Numbered from the stretch's first letter, positions 1-8,499 are shown. The stretch is DNA of 49,757 bases from Candidatus Saccharimonadota bacterium (GCA_016282495.1 JAEEKR010000030.1:1-49757); one strand, 5' to 3'. Translations and numbers: made by a program. The notes: generated by a model from the letters alone, not told the origin.

Positions 1-283
1 TCGGTTTATATCCGGCATGATCGTTAGGAATTTTGAGGAGATCTGCCCTTAGTACGAGAGGACCGGGGTGGACGAACCTCTAGTGTACGGGTTGTGGCCA
101 CCTGCTGCATCGCCCGGTAGCTATGTTCGGAAGAGATAAGCGCTGAAAGCATATTAAGCGCGAAGCCCACTCCAAGATAAGAATTCCCTATGAGATCCCA
201 GAAAGATGATCTGGTTGATAGGCTTTAAGTGGAAGCATGGCAACATGTGGAGCTGAGAAGTACTAATCGATCCATCGCCTTTT
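1..283 (+). rRNA. rrl: 23S ribosomal RNA, 3' end (partial)
   Basis: The window opens inside domain VI of 23S rRNA. The sarcin-ricin loop AGTACGAGAGGACCG is present at about 51-65, followed by the typical GTGGACGAACCTCTAGTGTA block and the terminal GAGAAGTACTAATCGATC segment. The gene starts upstream of the window. The exact 3' end cannot be fixed without the 5' strand of the terminal helix, so the end is uncertain by about 10 nt. It lies in the same orientation as the downstream 5S gene, as in a standard rrn operon. Confidence 0.97.
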
Positions 284-289
284 TATGTT

Positions 290-331
290 CCAAGTTGTCT
301 CTATATGCTTGACATTACAGCGACAACTTGG
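290..331 (+). other. 23S-5S spacer hairpin (possible processing stem)
   Basis: CCAAGTTGTC (290-299) and GACAACTTGG (322-331) form a perfect 10-bp stem closing a 22-nt loop just after the 23S 3' end. In rRNA operons such stems commonly serve as RNase III or other maturation sites, so a processing role is an inference. The rest of the 165-nt spacer has no tRNA gene; a weaker stem (CGGTG near 349 with CACCG near 388) lies before the 5S gene. Confidence 0.6.
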
Positions 332-447
332 TAGACTTATCTAGCAATCGGTGCTCGATATTCGCAAGAATTTCTCCGTAGGAGACACCGAACGTCATTT
401 AAAATCTTGGCACGAAAATGGACATCAATAGAGACGCAGACGCGCTC

Positions 448-558
448 AATTTGGTGCCCATAGCGCTGGGGAAATACCTGTTCCCATTCCGAACACAGAA
501 GTCAAGCCCAGTAGCGGCGATTATACTGCTCTGCGGGAAACTAGCAAGGTGCCAAATT
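448..558 (+). rRNA. rrf: 5S ribosomal RNA
   Basis: The core CCGAACACAGAAGTCAAGCCC is the conserved 5S loop B/helix III block. The ends form an 11-bp helix I (AATTTGGTGCC at 448-458 with GGTGCCAAATT at 548-558, two wobble pairs), which sets the boundaries and gives a length of 111 nt. The 65-aa ORF listed across this region is a chance frame. It follows the 23S gene at about 165 nt and is followed directly by a terminator. Confidence 0.93.
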
Positions 559-566
559 ATACGGAT

Positions 567-590
567 AAGCCACCCCAACGGGTGGCTTTT
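567..590 (+). terminator. rRNA operon terminator
   Basis: AAGCCACCC and GGGTGGCTT form a 9-bp stem with a 4-nt loop, ending in a short T run. It lies 9 nt after 5S and ends the rRNA transcript. Confidence 0.85.
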
Positions 591-620
591 CGTCTATCTA
601 GAAGCTAGCCAATAAAACCC

Positions 621-649
621 TTGACAAATTACCATAAGTACGTTAGTAT
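621..649 (+). promoter_or_regulatory. Sigma70-type promoter of the surface peptidase gene
   Basis: TTGACA (621-626), 17-nt spacer, TAGTAT (644-649). The start codon is at 702, so this gene has a leader of about 45 nt, with AAAAGGA/AAGG near the start acting as the ribosome binding site. Confidence 0.7.
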
Positions 650-701
650 AAAAGACGTAAAAGTCATATAAACAAAAACATAAAATAAAAAGGATATAAG
701 G

Positions 702-3455
702 ATGGAATCATTCCGTCTTAAGAAAACTAGAAAAAAGCTCCTTGTTTCGACCTACATTTTTGTTGGTCTCGCTTTTTTAAGCACCGGAGCATACGCCGTT
801 ATAAACAATATTTCTAATACTAATGCCGAGGAGGAAGAATTCGTCTTTGGTTTTGACGAAGAAGGATTCGAATTTGGCGTCGACCCAGATAATTATGAAG
901 AAAGGTTTAATTCTAATTCAGTATTAGGCGCTTCTGCAGCAAACTTTGAAAAAACCTGCTTTTTAGATAAGGATGGACTTCCTTATTGTACTACAACTGA
1001 TTCTGGACGTCCCGTGCCTAGCGAACAATACCCAGCTAGCTATAGTTCTCTCAGTCAAGAAGACTGCATTAATTCCGTAGGATGCGTTAGCAGAGTAGAG
1101 AATCAGCATAATGAAAATCTCTGCTGGGCCTACTCTTATACTACAGCCATAGAAAGCACTATCAGAAATACTCTTTTCGAAACTCCTGAACTATCAGTCA
1201 AGCATTTGGACTACCAGCTTGCTAACAATTTTTCAGATCAAAATAATCCATACACTAGCTATATCTACGGCTCAAATGCTAGAAGAATAGGTTCCTCAGC
1301 TAATTATCAATTAGCATCTATTGTTTCAACTGGCCAAAATACTCTCGCCATAGAAGACAACTTCTGGCAAAAACTTCAAAACGAAGATAGCACCTTATCT
1401 GGCATCAACTCGTATGCTGAATACCTCAATAATCACTCTGGTTACAAAAGTAGAATAAGTTCAGACGTTGTGCTTAATGGGTCTAACTCTGAGTATAATC
1501 TTATATCTTATGACACGGCTAGCGGGTACCTTTATTACGGCGAAAATACTCCGTTTGAAGGGGAAGGTGCGCAATCTTATACTCGTGATAATTTCATCTT
1601 ATATCTTAAACAATCTATTCAAGATTACGGTGCGGTCGGCATTGGTACACACTATAACAAAACCGCCTGTGGCTATGTAGATAGTAACAATAATTTTACC
1701 ATCATAGATCGAACCACTCGTACTGGCAAAACTGAATGTAATAGCGGTAGTCTTTCTACTGGGCACGCCATCAATATAGTTGGTTGGGACGACAACTGGG
1801 AATATATTAACAATGGTGAGACCAAAAAAGGTGCCTTTATTATTCAAAATTCTTATGGCACGGCCCCAGGCAAAGAATATTTAGCTTACGAATCCGCCTT
1901 CACTAGCTTTTTTGTAGCTACTGGCGTAGAACATAGTAATTATGACCATATCTATGACTATACCGACCAATTAGGAAGTTACACCAAGAATAGTAGTTTA
2001 GAATCAAACTATCAACTTGAATATAATAGTCCAAATAACGTTACTCCTGCCGGAAATGAATTAATCTTTGAATTCGAGACTAAGTCAAATCAACCAGAAA
2101 AACTTGAAAGGATTGCCTTCTCGCAAAGATTTAAGTTGGCCGGAGTAGAATATGTATTTAGTCTAAGTACTGATGGTGGAGAGACATGGGAATGGATGGA
2201 TGTTTCTTACGATGATAAAGACAGTGTTAAATACTCCTATCCTGGCATGCAAAGCCTAGACTTATCTTCTGAGAATATTTTATTGGATGGATCTTTCATG
2301 ATAAAAGTGTATGCAGGATACAATTGTCTGGAACGATACGATGATCAGACTAGTCAAACATATACTTGTGAGCTTAATGATAAAACAGCGTATACCAGTA
2401 GTGATTTTACCGACTCCGAAAAGAAATATGATCTACTAACAGTATATACCACCGACGTAGATGCTAATACTACTGGTAACCATACAGTTACCTTCGTCAC
2501 CAATAACGAGAATTATGTTGGTCTATCCGATACTTCTATTACCGTCCCAGACGGAACAACGTTTTCTATAAACGATTCTACCAAGGAGATATCCTTCATT
2601 AAGGACAACAATGAAGTAGGAAGAGTCAGTGCAACTCTTTTAATCGCAGAAGAGGAGCACTACACTTATTCAATTATATATCCTAATCGATGGGAATCTA
2701 ATATCATCAGTTCGGATAGAACCATTGCAATAAATGCTCATAAGAAAGCCAAAGAATATACGATAAAGTTTCAAGGCCACTATATAGATGAAAATAATGA
2801 AGATCAGTATCTAACCTATATAGAAAAGAATGTGCCGTACGGGTCAACGCCAGTCTATAGACAATTACTTAGATATAGCGAAATTAGTACCATAATGGGC
2901 ACTAAGGTAGAGTATGAAGAACTTTCCATAAATCCAAACGTCCTAATATTTGGAGAAGGATACACCGGCAGCTTTAACTTTTCGGGCTGGGAGCCAGAAA
3001 TCATCCCGGTTACAGATGATGCTGTATATACGGCTAAGTTTAATATCGTTCAAGACTCAAATGGAGATGGACAAGGAAATCAGGGCGGTAGTGAAGAGGG
3101 ATCTAATGGAAATGAACAGGGAAATCAAGGTGGTAACGAAGAAAATCCTGTCAATGACAATCAGGGCAATCAAAATAGTAGTCAAGGTGGTAGTTCTAGT
3201 GGTAACACTGGAGGTTCTCCAGCAGTACCAAATACTGATCCTGATGATGGGATTAACATAGACCAAAGTAATGACATGAACGGCGGCAACTCAAGCTCAA
3301 AACAAGGAAGCTTTGTGGCAAACACTGGTTATCAAACCAGAGAAGACAATTACATTCAAGCAGATATGTTTATCACGGCCATGATACTCGGCACCATTGG
3401 TTTTGTCATATACATTATTAAAAATAGGAAGCATTTAAGATTAAGAACGACATAA
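702..3455 (+). CDS. Secreted papain-family (C1) cysteine peptidase, surface anchored
   Basis: This is a 917-aa extracellular protein. A signal/TM segment spans about residues 13-34, followed by an acidic stretch. The papain-type catalytic set is visible: Q135 and C141 in ENQHNENLCWAYS (Gln-Cys spacing of 6 as in papain), H355 in TGHAINIVGWDD and N383 in IIQNSYGT. A region from about 420 to 575 resembles the lectin-like domain that follows C1 domains in Gram-positive surface peptidases; residues about 580-785 contain InlB/Listeria-Bacteroides-type repeat features (FSGWEP, VYTAKF). A Gly/Asn/Gln/Ser-rich linker leads to VANTG (872-876), a TM helix (about 889-908) and a basic tail. The C-terminus looks like a sortase signal variant or a simple membrane anchor. 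A host-surface or peptide-scavenging role is inferred; the peptidase assignment is strong. Confidence 0.87.
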   Translation: MESFRLKKTRKKLLVSTYIFVGLAFLSTGAYAVINNISNTNAEEEEFVFGFDEEGFEFGVDPDNYEERFNSNSVLGASAANFEKTCFLDKDGLPYCTTTDSGRPVPSEQYPASYSSLSQEDCINSVGCVSRVENQHNENLCWAYSYTTAIESTIRNTLFETPELSVKHLDYQLANNFSDQNNPYTSYIYGSNARRIGSSANYQLASIVSTGQNTLAIEDNFWQKLQNEDSTLSGINSYAEYLNNHSGYKSRISSDVVLNGSNSEYNLISYDTASGYLYYGENTPFEGEGAQSYTRDNFILYLKQSIQDYGAVGIGTHYNKTACGYVDSNNNFTIIDRTTRTGKTECNSGSLSTGHAINIVGWDDNWEYINNGETKKGAFIIQNSYGTAPGKEYLAYESAFTSFFVATGVEHSNYDHIYDYTDQLGSYTKNSSLESNYQLEYNSPNNVTPAGNELIFEFETKSNQPEKLERIAFSQRFKLAGVEYVFSLSTDGGETWEWMDVSYDDKDSVKYSYPGMQSLDLSSENILLDGSFMIKVYAGYNCLERYDDQTSQTYTCELNDKTAYTSSDFTDSEKKYDLLTVYTTDVDANTTGNHTVTFVTNNENYVGLSDTSITVPDGTTFSINDSTKEISFIKDNNEVGRVSATLLIAEEEHYTYSIIYPNRWESNIISSDRTIAINAHKKAKEYTIKFQGHYIDENNEDQYLTYIEKNVPYGSTPVYRQLLRYSEISTIMGTKVEYEELSINPNVLIFGEGYTGSFNFSGWEPEIIPVTDDAVYTAKFNIVQDSNGDGQGNQGGSEEGSNGNEQGNQGGNEENPVNDNQGNQNSSQGGSSSGNTGGSPAVPNTDPDDGINIDQSNDMNGGNSSSKQGSFVANTGYQTREDNYIQADMFITAMILGTIGFVIYIIKNRKHLRLRTT

Positions 3456-3487
3456 AACTAGATCTTGCGATTTTAAATAATAAAAAA

Positions 3488-3503
3488 GCCCGCATCAGCG
3501 GGC
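3488..3503 (-). terminator. Terminator of the small membrane protein gene
   Basis: GCCCGC-ATCA-GCGGGC hairpin with a T run on the minus strand. The stop codon of the minus-strand gene lies inside the stem. It may also stop readthrough from the peptidase gene on the plus strand. Confidence 0.75.
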
Positions 3504-3878
3504 AGTGTTTAGCAGTGTTATTACCTCTGAATAGTTCTCAGAAGTAGCCACTACTAGGAACCGATCTATCGGCTCCATTACAGGTGTATCATCTTCTCTT
3601 CTCGTAATAAAGAAAAACGAGTCCGGGTCAGTCGCACAGCGATAAATCTCGTAAGCAATACCGCGCATTTCCTTGCTCGAAAGTCTACCCACAGCGATTG
3701 CGGCCAGCGGTCGACAGAGAGTAATTGTGCGATATTTCTTCATCACTCTTGCAACGGCATCTTCGTTTTCACGTCTTTCTTTGCCTTTGCGACGAATCAT
3801 TACCAAGTCAAAGATAACGGCTCCGATCGCCAGGATAGAGATGAGAATAATAATAATGAGCGTGTTCGTATCTTTCAT
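3495..3878 (-). CDS. Small single-pass membrane protein, unknown function
   Basis: I do not recognise this 127-aa protein. An N-terminal helix (NTLIIIILISILAIGAVIFDL) is followed by a basic stretch (RRKGKERR), suggesting a membrane anchor with a cytoplasmic domain of about 95 residues. I start it at the internal Met (MKDTN), not at the ORF-track start 54 nt upstream, because AGGGGTGG lies 6 nt before this ATG and the longer start would sit close to the predicted transcription start. It has its own promoter, embedded in the terminator region of nusA, so it is probably monocistronic. Confidence 0.7.
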   Translation of the reverse strand: MKDTNTLIIIILISILAIGAVIFDLVMIRRKGKERRENEDAVARVMKKYRTITLCRPLAAIAVGRLSSKEMRGIAYEIYRCATDPDSFFFITRREDDTPVMEPIDRFLVVATSENYSEVITLLNTAR

Positions 3879-3920
3879 AGTTCCACCCCTTTCTTTTTCA
3901 TATAGAAAGATACATCTCTT

Positions 3921-3949
3921 ATTATAGCACAAAATCGCAAAAAAAGCAA
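3921..3949 (-). promoter_or_regulatory. Promoter of the small membrane protein gene
   Basis: On the minus strand TTGCTT, 17-nt spacer, TGC-TATAAT. The -35 box falls in the T tract of the nusA terminator, so the two signals overlap. The start codon is about 43 nt downstream. Confidence 0.7.
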
Positions 3950-3972
3950 TGCCTCACGCAAAGTGGGGCATT
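3942..3972 (-). terminator. nusA terminator
   Basis: AATGCCTCAC and GTGGGGCATT pair (one wobble) around a 5-nt loop. On the minus strand the hairpin is followed by TTGCTTTTTTTGC, a T-rich tail. Confidence 0.7.
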
Positions 3973-3994
3973 ACAAACAGGGGTGAAACAGAGA

Positions 3995-5101
3995 TTACTC
4001 TGCTTCAGCTTCTTCAAGCGCCGAGAGGAGAGAATCCTCAACGTTCTTCTTTTTCTTCTTTTCTGGAGCCTTAGCGAGCTCGATATCGATATCGTAGCCG
4101 GTAAGTTTAGAAGCTAGGCGCACGTTTTGACTTTGGCGACCGATAGCAATAGATTGCTGATCTTCGGTAACATAGGCCTTAGCCTTCTTATCTTTAATTT
4201 CAACCTTAACGATTTCAGCTGGAGAAAGAGCCTCGCGGATATATTCAGAGGCGTTGTCGCTCCAGTTAATAATATCGATTTTCTCGCGTTCACCGATTTC
4301 GTTGGTAACAGCCTGGACCCTAACACCACGGCCACCTACAAAGGTACCAACTGGGTCGACATCAGGGACAGTCGAAGCCACAGCGATTTTGGTGCGGCGA
4401 CCAGCTTCACGGGCGATGCCACGAATCTCTACGGTGTTATTCTCAATTTCTGGGACTTCCTGGCGGAAGAGATATTCTACAAACTCAGCACAGCCACGAG
4501 AGAGAATAAGTTGTGCACCACGTTCACCGCGTTCGATATCTTTGATAAACACCTTAATACGTGAACCAACAGAGTAATATTCGCCATCGATTTGCTCGGA
4601 TTTTGGCATGATACCAGTGGTTCTACCGAGGTCGATACGAACGATTTTTGGTTCCACGCGGGAAACGATACCAGTAACAATAGTGCCAATTTTGTCTTCA
4701 AACATTGCAAGCACAGCGTCGCGCTCGGCATCGCGGAGTCTTTGTACTACCACTTGTTTAGCGGTCATAGCAGCTACGCGGCCAAAGCTCGTTACGGCGT
4801 GTTTTTCTTCCACGATATCACCTATTTTCTTGCCTTTGCCGGCTTCTTTTAGGGGGATTTCGGTGGATGGGTTGTAAGCTACGCCATCTTCTACGACTTC
4901 GCGCGCTACAAAAACATCTGCGCTTCCAGTCTTGGTGTTTAGGATTGCACGTACGTTCATTTCGCGATCGCCGTTGTCTTTGCGCCAAGCGGCAGCAATC
5001 GCCATCTGGATTACATCGAGTACGGTCTCTTTTGGCAGGTTTTTCTCTTCGGCAATTACGCCTACCATGGTTGCCATCTGTTTGAGGTCTAGGTTTTCCA
5101 T
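3995..5101 (-). CDS. nusA: Transcription termination/antitermination factor NusA
   Basis: This 368-aa protein binds RNA polymerase and nascent RNA and modulates pausing, termination and rRNA antitermination. The N-terminal RNAP-binding domain covers about 1-125 (IAEEKNLPKETVLDVIQMAIAAAW), an S1 domain about 130-200 (GTIVTGIVSRVEPKIVRIDLG), and two KH domains about 200-345, including GGRGVRVQAV and IGRQSQNVRLASKLTGYDIDIE. It ends in a short Lys/Glu-rich tail and lacks the extra C-terminal acidic repeats of E. coli NusA, as in Gram-positive forms. AAAGGA precedes the ATG. It is transcribed alone from a strong promoter divergent from and overlapping that of RNase J, and is more GC-rich than flanking genes. 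Confidence 0.95.
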   Translation of the reverse strand: MENLDLKQMATMVGVIAEEKNLPKETVLDVIQMAIAAAWRKDNGDREMNVRAILNTKTGSADVFVAREVVEDGVAYNPSTEIPLKEAGKGKKIGDIVEEKHAVTSFGRVAAMTAKQVVVQRLRDAERDAVLAMFEDKIGTIVTGIVSRVEPKIVRIDLGRTTGIMPKSEQIDGEYYSVGSRIKVFIKDIERGERGAQLILSRGCAEFVEYLFRQEVPEIENNTVEIRGIAREAGRRTKIAVASTVPDVDPVGTFVGGRGVRVQAVTNEIGEREKIDIINWSDNASEYIREALSPAEIVKVEIKDKKAKAYVTEDQQSIAIGRQSQNVRLASKLTGYDIDIELAKAPEKKKKKNVEDSLLSALEEAEAE

Positions 5102-5162
5102 ATTTCCTTTCTTTAATTAAAAACGCCGTCCTTTTTCAGGCCGGCCATATCTGTATACTTCA

Positions 5163-5191
5163 ATTATATATAAAAACTTGCTTTTTGGCAA
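5163..5191 (-). promoter_or_regulatory. nusA promoter
   Basis: On the minus strand TTGCCA, 17-nt spacer, perfect TATAAT. It overlaps the RNase J promoter on the opposite strand by 14 bp. Confidence 0.75.
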
Positions 5192-5206
5192 TAGTTTTGC
5201 TAAAAT
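5178..5206 (+). promoter_or_regulatory. RNase J gene promoter
   Basis: TTGCTT (5178-5183), 17-nt spacer, TAAAAT (5201-5206). It shares bases with the nusA promoter. The leader is about 40 nt and carries AAAGGA before the ATG. Confidence 0.65.
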
Positions 5207-5255
5207 AGAGATACTTACATTTACTTGTTTTTAACAATTTAATTAAAGGATTTTA

Positions 5256-7397
5256 ATGAACAAACAGGAACAGGACCGTCGTGCGCATCTGTTAAAAATG
5301 CGAGAAGAACGACTGCCGGGCATCAAAAAGAATTTTGAAGAGCTGCAAAAGCGCAATTTTAACTCTAATTTTGCGCCAGGTGGCAAAGACGAAAAATTAG
5401 TCAAAAAACCAGCTAAAGCTGCCGCAAAAACCACTAAAAAAGCCACCAAAACTGCGGCAAAAACTGCCAAAGCCAAGGCCGAAAAGCCGGACGTAACAGA
5501 GGCCGAAAAACGCAAAGTTAATCTCTCCGTCTCCACTAAAAAAGGCGAAATGGTGCATCATCAGCGCATGCTTTCACAGGATGTTAATGCGCAAGCCACT
5601 CAGCATATCATCGGTGTGCCAGTGAATAAATCTCGCTACAACGGCTATAAGGGCGCTCAGGTCACCAACGCGCAGCTAAAGTCTGCCCGTCCAGATCCAG
5701 AGGCCGTACGTATCATCCCAATCGGTGGTCTCGGCGAATTTGGTATCGGTAAAAATATGACTATTATCGAGTACAAGGGCGAAATAATCGTCGTTGATAT
5801 GGGCGTGCTCTTTGCTGGGGATGATTATCCTGGCGTCAATTACATGATCCCAGATATCAAATATCTCGAAGACAACATGGCAAACGTTAAAGCCATCCTC
5901 TTTACCCACGCCCACCTTGATCATATTGGTGCTTGTCGCCATCTCTTACCAAAATTTAATCCTTTAACCCCAATTTACGGCACCGATTTTACTCTTGGCA
6001 TGATCAAAAAACAAATGTCCGAGCTTGAAGATATCCCAGAGCTGAACTACTGTCCAGTCGACCCTTTTAAGCACGAACAAATCAAAGTCTCCGAGCATTT
6101 TTCCGTTGAATTTATTCATACGCTTCATTCTATTCCAGGCAACACTGCCATCGTAATCCGCACTCCAAACGGTGTAATTTATCTCTCTGGTGACTGGCGT
6201 CACGAAGAAAAGCCAATGGGCGTCCAGACTGACTACGAGCGCATCGACGAGATCGTCAAAAAAGAGGGAATCACTCTGATGCTAAACGAGTCCACCAATA
6301 TCGACTCCCCGGGCAAACACCCACATTCCGAATATGACGTTGGCGATAACCTCGGTAAAGTAATGGATAATTATGCCTCTGGCCGTATTATCGTCTCTTG
6401 TTTCTCCTCTCAGATTGGCCGTATCGAGCTTGTTTTAAAAGAAGCTGCCGAAAGAGGTAGAAAAGTCGCCTTCTCGGGCTTCTCGATGATCAATAACCTC
6501 GAGGTTGCTCTCCGCTCCAAATCTATCAAAGTACCAAAAGACACCATCATGAAAATGGAAGACATTATCAAGCTCCCAGATGATAAAGTCACTATCGTCT
6601 GTACTGGTTCTCAGGGCGAGCTCAACGCCGTACTGAATCGCATGGTCACCGGTGCACACAAATACATTAAGATCAAATCCACCGATACTATCGTCTTTAG
6701 TTCTAACCCAATTCCGGGCAACGAGCCACATGTGGTTAACACCGTAGATGGCCTCCTTCGTGAAGGCGCCCAGGTGATTCAAAATGGCAAAAACCACATC
6801 ACTAACCTTGGTCCGCTTCACCTTTCTGGCCACGCTTATTACGAGGATCACGTTGAATTTGTTACCAGATTAAACCCAACCAACTATATGCCATATCACG
6901 GCGAGTTTTACATGCTCGAACACAACGCCGAAATGGCCGAAAACGTTATCGGCATTCCTAGAGACAACATTATTATCTCTGATGATGGCGACGTGGTTGA
7001 GCTTACCAAAGATAGGAAAATCCGCCGCAACGGCCGCATTACGGTTGGCAACAAACTCTACGATGATGCCGATCAACAAGTTCACGAGGCCGTCATTAAG
7101 GATCGTATCCACATCTCTAGAGAGGGCATTTTTGTCATTATCTTGACACTTTCTAAGAAAACCGGCCGCTTAATTAAAACTCCAGATATTGTTTCCCGAG
7201 CGTTTATTTATCTCGATAATTCCGAAGATCTAATCGGTAAGATTCGTCATTATCTTCGCACCAAAACTGACAAATCCGTTTCCACCGACCCAGAGCTAAA
7301 AACTTTGAAAGAAGAAATCAAAGAAGACATCACTCATATTCTCTTTGACGCCACCGGCCACACACCGATTGTAATTCCAGTTATAAATAAAGTTTAA
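5256..7397 (+). CDS. rnj: Ribonuclease J with a long Ala/Lys-rich N-terminal tail
   Basis: RNase J is a metallo-beta-lactamase/beta-CASP ribonuclease acting in mRNA decay and rRNA maturation. The zinc motif HAHLDH is at H218-x-H220-x-D222-H223. In Bacillus RNase J1 the same motif is near residue 74, so this 713-aa protein has an N-terminal extension of about 140 residues. The extension contains a histone H1-like run (KKPAKAAAKTTKKATKTAAK), probably disordered and nucleic-acid binding. Further motifs include LSGDWRHE, the beta-CASP block IIVSCFSSQIGRIE and the CTGSQGE and LSGHAYYED segments. The start is supported by AAAGGA 5 nt upstream and by an uninterrupted frame. The gene is monocistronic and divergent from nusA. 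Confidence 0.95.
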   Translation: MNKQEQDRRAHLLKMREERLPGIKKNFEELQKRNFNSNFAPGGKDEKLVKKPAKAAAKTTKKATKTAAKTAKAKAEKPDVTEAEKRKVNLSVSTKKGEMVHHQRMLSQDVNAQATQHIIGVPVNKSRYNGYKGAQVTNAQLKSARPDPEAVRIIPIGGLGEFGIGKNMTIIEYKGEIIVVDMGVLFAGDDYPGVNYMIPDIKYLEDNMANVKAILFTHAHLDHIGACRHLLPKFNPLTPIYGTDFTLGMIKKQMSELEDIPELNYCPVDPFKHEQIKVSEHFSVEFIHTLHSIPGNTAIVIRTPNGVIYLSGDWRHEEKPMGVQTDYERIDEIVKKEGITLMLNESTNIDSPGKHPHSEYDVGDNLGKVMDNYASGRIIVSCFSSQIGRIELVLKEAAERGRKVAFSGFSMINNLEVALRSKSIKVPKDTIMKMEDIIKLPDDKVTIVCTGSQGELNAVLNRMVTGAHKYIKIKSTDTIVFSSNPIPGNEPHVVNTVDGLLREGAQVIQNGKNHITNLGPLHLSGHAYYEDHVEFVTRLNPTNYMPYHGEFYMLEHNAEMAENVIGIPRDNIIISDDGDVVELTKDRKIRRNGRITVGNKLYDDADQQVHEAVIKDRIHISREGIFVIILTLSKKTGRLIKTPDIVSRAFIYLDNSEDLIGKIRHYLRTKTDKSVSTDPELKTLKEEIKEDITHILFDATGHTPIVIPVINKV

Positions 7398-7428
7398 AAA
7401 AGTCTTGACATCGCCAAAACTCTTGTGC

Positions 7429-7456
7429 AAAAAACCCCAAACACCTGGGGATTTTT
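7429..7456. terminator. Bidirectional terminator between RNase J and tRNA-Leu
   Basis: CCCCA-AACACC-TGGGG hairpin flanked by A6 on the left and ATTTTT on the right, so it can terminate rnj on the plus strand and tRNA-Leu on the minus strand. Confidence 0.75.
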
Positions 7457-7476
7457 GTCTAATACATTACATTTTT

Positions 7477-7563
7477 TGGTGCCCGAGACAGGGGTTGAAC
7501 CTGCACCTGATTACTCAGACTAGCACCTGAAGCTAGCGCGTCTGCCAATTCCGCCACTCGGGC
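7477..7563 (-). tRNA. tRNA-Leu (anticodon CAG)
   Basis: The minus strand folds into a complete class II tRNA of 87 nt including an encoded CCA. The acceptor stem is GCCCGAG/CUCGGGC with discriminator A, the D-loop carries normal GG, the anticodon arm is CUAGC-UUCAGGU-GCUAG giving anticodon CAG (reads CUG), and the long variable arm is CUGA-GUAA-UCAG. The T-arm GCAGG-UUCAACC-CCUGU is regular. A TATAAT-like box lies 9-14 nt upstream, but its -35 position falls in a terminator stem, so the promoter is uncertain. Confidence 0.95.
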
Positions 7564-7580
7564 CTGCACATATTATACCA

Positions 7581-7602
7581 TAAAAAGCCCCCATAAGGGG
7601 GC
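7581..7602 (-). terminator. Terminator of the 271-aa orphan gene
   Basis: GCCCCC-ATAA-GGGGGC with CTTTTTA following on the minus strand, 6 nt after the stop codon of the upstream gene. Confidence 0.85.
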
Positions 7603-7608
7603 GAAGAG

Positions 7609-8424
7609 TCAGTCTTCATACCATGCAAAATTGAGGATATTTACGACTTCCTCTCCATCGAGATCTTCGTTAGGTGGAAACACAGAGGTTATTCTATCGA
7701 ATGCATTCAGCGCAGCGGTGAGAAGCGGCATTTCGATAGGATGATTTAAATCCTTCACAATCGCTCTTACGGCATTTGCCTCCTCTACTGAGGGCAGTTC
7801 GATAATGAGGCCAGGATTATTGATATAATTCTGCAAGGCCCGCTCAAAGTATTCCGATTCCAGCAGCGTTTTACTCCAGCGTGACAGAATTTCCATCAGT
7901 GAAGGATCACCAGCTTCCGAAGCCACCTGAATGAGCCTTAGCATTTCCGCGTAGGCCATTTTTAGACCAAAGTTTAGGGCCGGTTTCACTTTTTCAAAAT
8001 CTATTTTGGTATCACATTTGAAAAATCCATGTGTGGGATACTGTAAAATAGTTTGATGGAATGTTGCGCACATCTCCGTCGCAACTACCAGCTCATTACC
8101 GAGGCGGAGTACTTTCTGCATTCTTACATCAGCTGTCGTGATAAAATCGGACTCAAAATTCTCATTGATCTCGAGCGCCCGAAGAATCTCGAAGTCAGAT
8201 TTCTTGAGTAGGTTGAAGAAATCCTCCCGTTTATCATCAGGGATCATTTTGGCGAATTCACGCACAACTGCTTCTATTAGGGCGCAGAGGCCGAAGTAAG
8301 CAGTCACTTCGTCCTCGTTTTCGAATTCAACCTGAGTTACTTCAAACTTTGGGATTTCCTTAGTTTCTCCGTCGTCAATGACTTTGTCAAGGTATTCCTT
8401 AGCTTTTTCCTTTGTCCAATCCAT
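7609..8424 (-). CDS. Hypothetical protein, alpha-helical, unknown function
   Basis: I do not recognise this 271-aa protein. It is acidic and looks largely alpha-helical, with no signal peptide, membrane segment or clear catalytic motif. An N-terminal helical part (MDWTKEKAKEYLDKVIDD) leads into a body containing FGLCALIEAVVREFAKMIPDDKREDFFNLLKK. GGGAGGAAAG lies 6 nt before the ATG and a consensus promoter and terminator frame the gene, so it is a monocistronic and probably well-expressed gene. A cytosolic role is likely. It is one of several lineage-specific genes of this style in the window, all with Shine-Dalgarno starts. Confidence 0.75.
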   Translation of the reverse strand: MDWTKEKAKEYLDKVIDDGETKEIPKFEVTQVEFENEDEVTAYFGLCALIEAVVREFAKMIPDDKREDFFNLLKKSDFEILRALEINENFESDFITTADVRMQKVLRLGNELVVATEMCATFHQTILQYPTHGFFKCDTKIDFEKVKPALNFGLKMAYAEMLRLIQVASEAGDPSLMEILSRWSKTLLESEYFERALQNYINNPGLIIELPSVEEANAVRAIVKDLNHPIEMPLLTAALNAFDRITSVFPPNEDLDGEEVVNILNFAWYED

Positions 8425-8499
8425 GTTCTTTCCTCCCTTTTAATGTACTTTTGGACAACTAAAATCTCTCGCTACTATTTTTCAAGCAACGTATCTTTA

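Noticed and set aside
418-615. 65-aa ORF MDINRDADALN
   Set aside because: It overlaps the whole 5S rRNA gene and its terminator; the reading frame is chance.
7400-7430. TTGACA-like sequence after RNase J as a promoter
   Set aside because: No -10 box at a suitable distance and a terminator follows at once.
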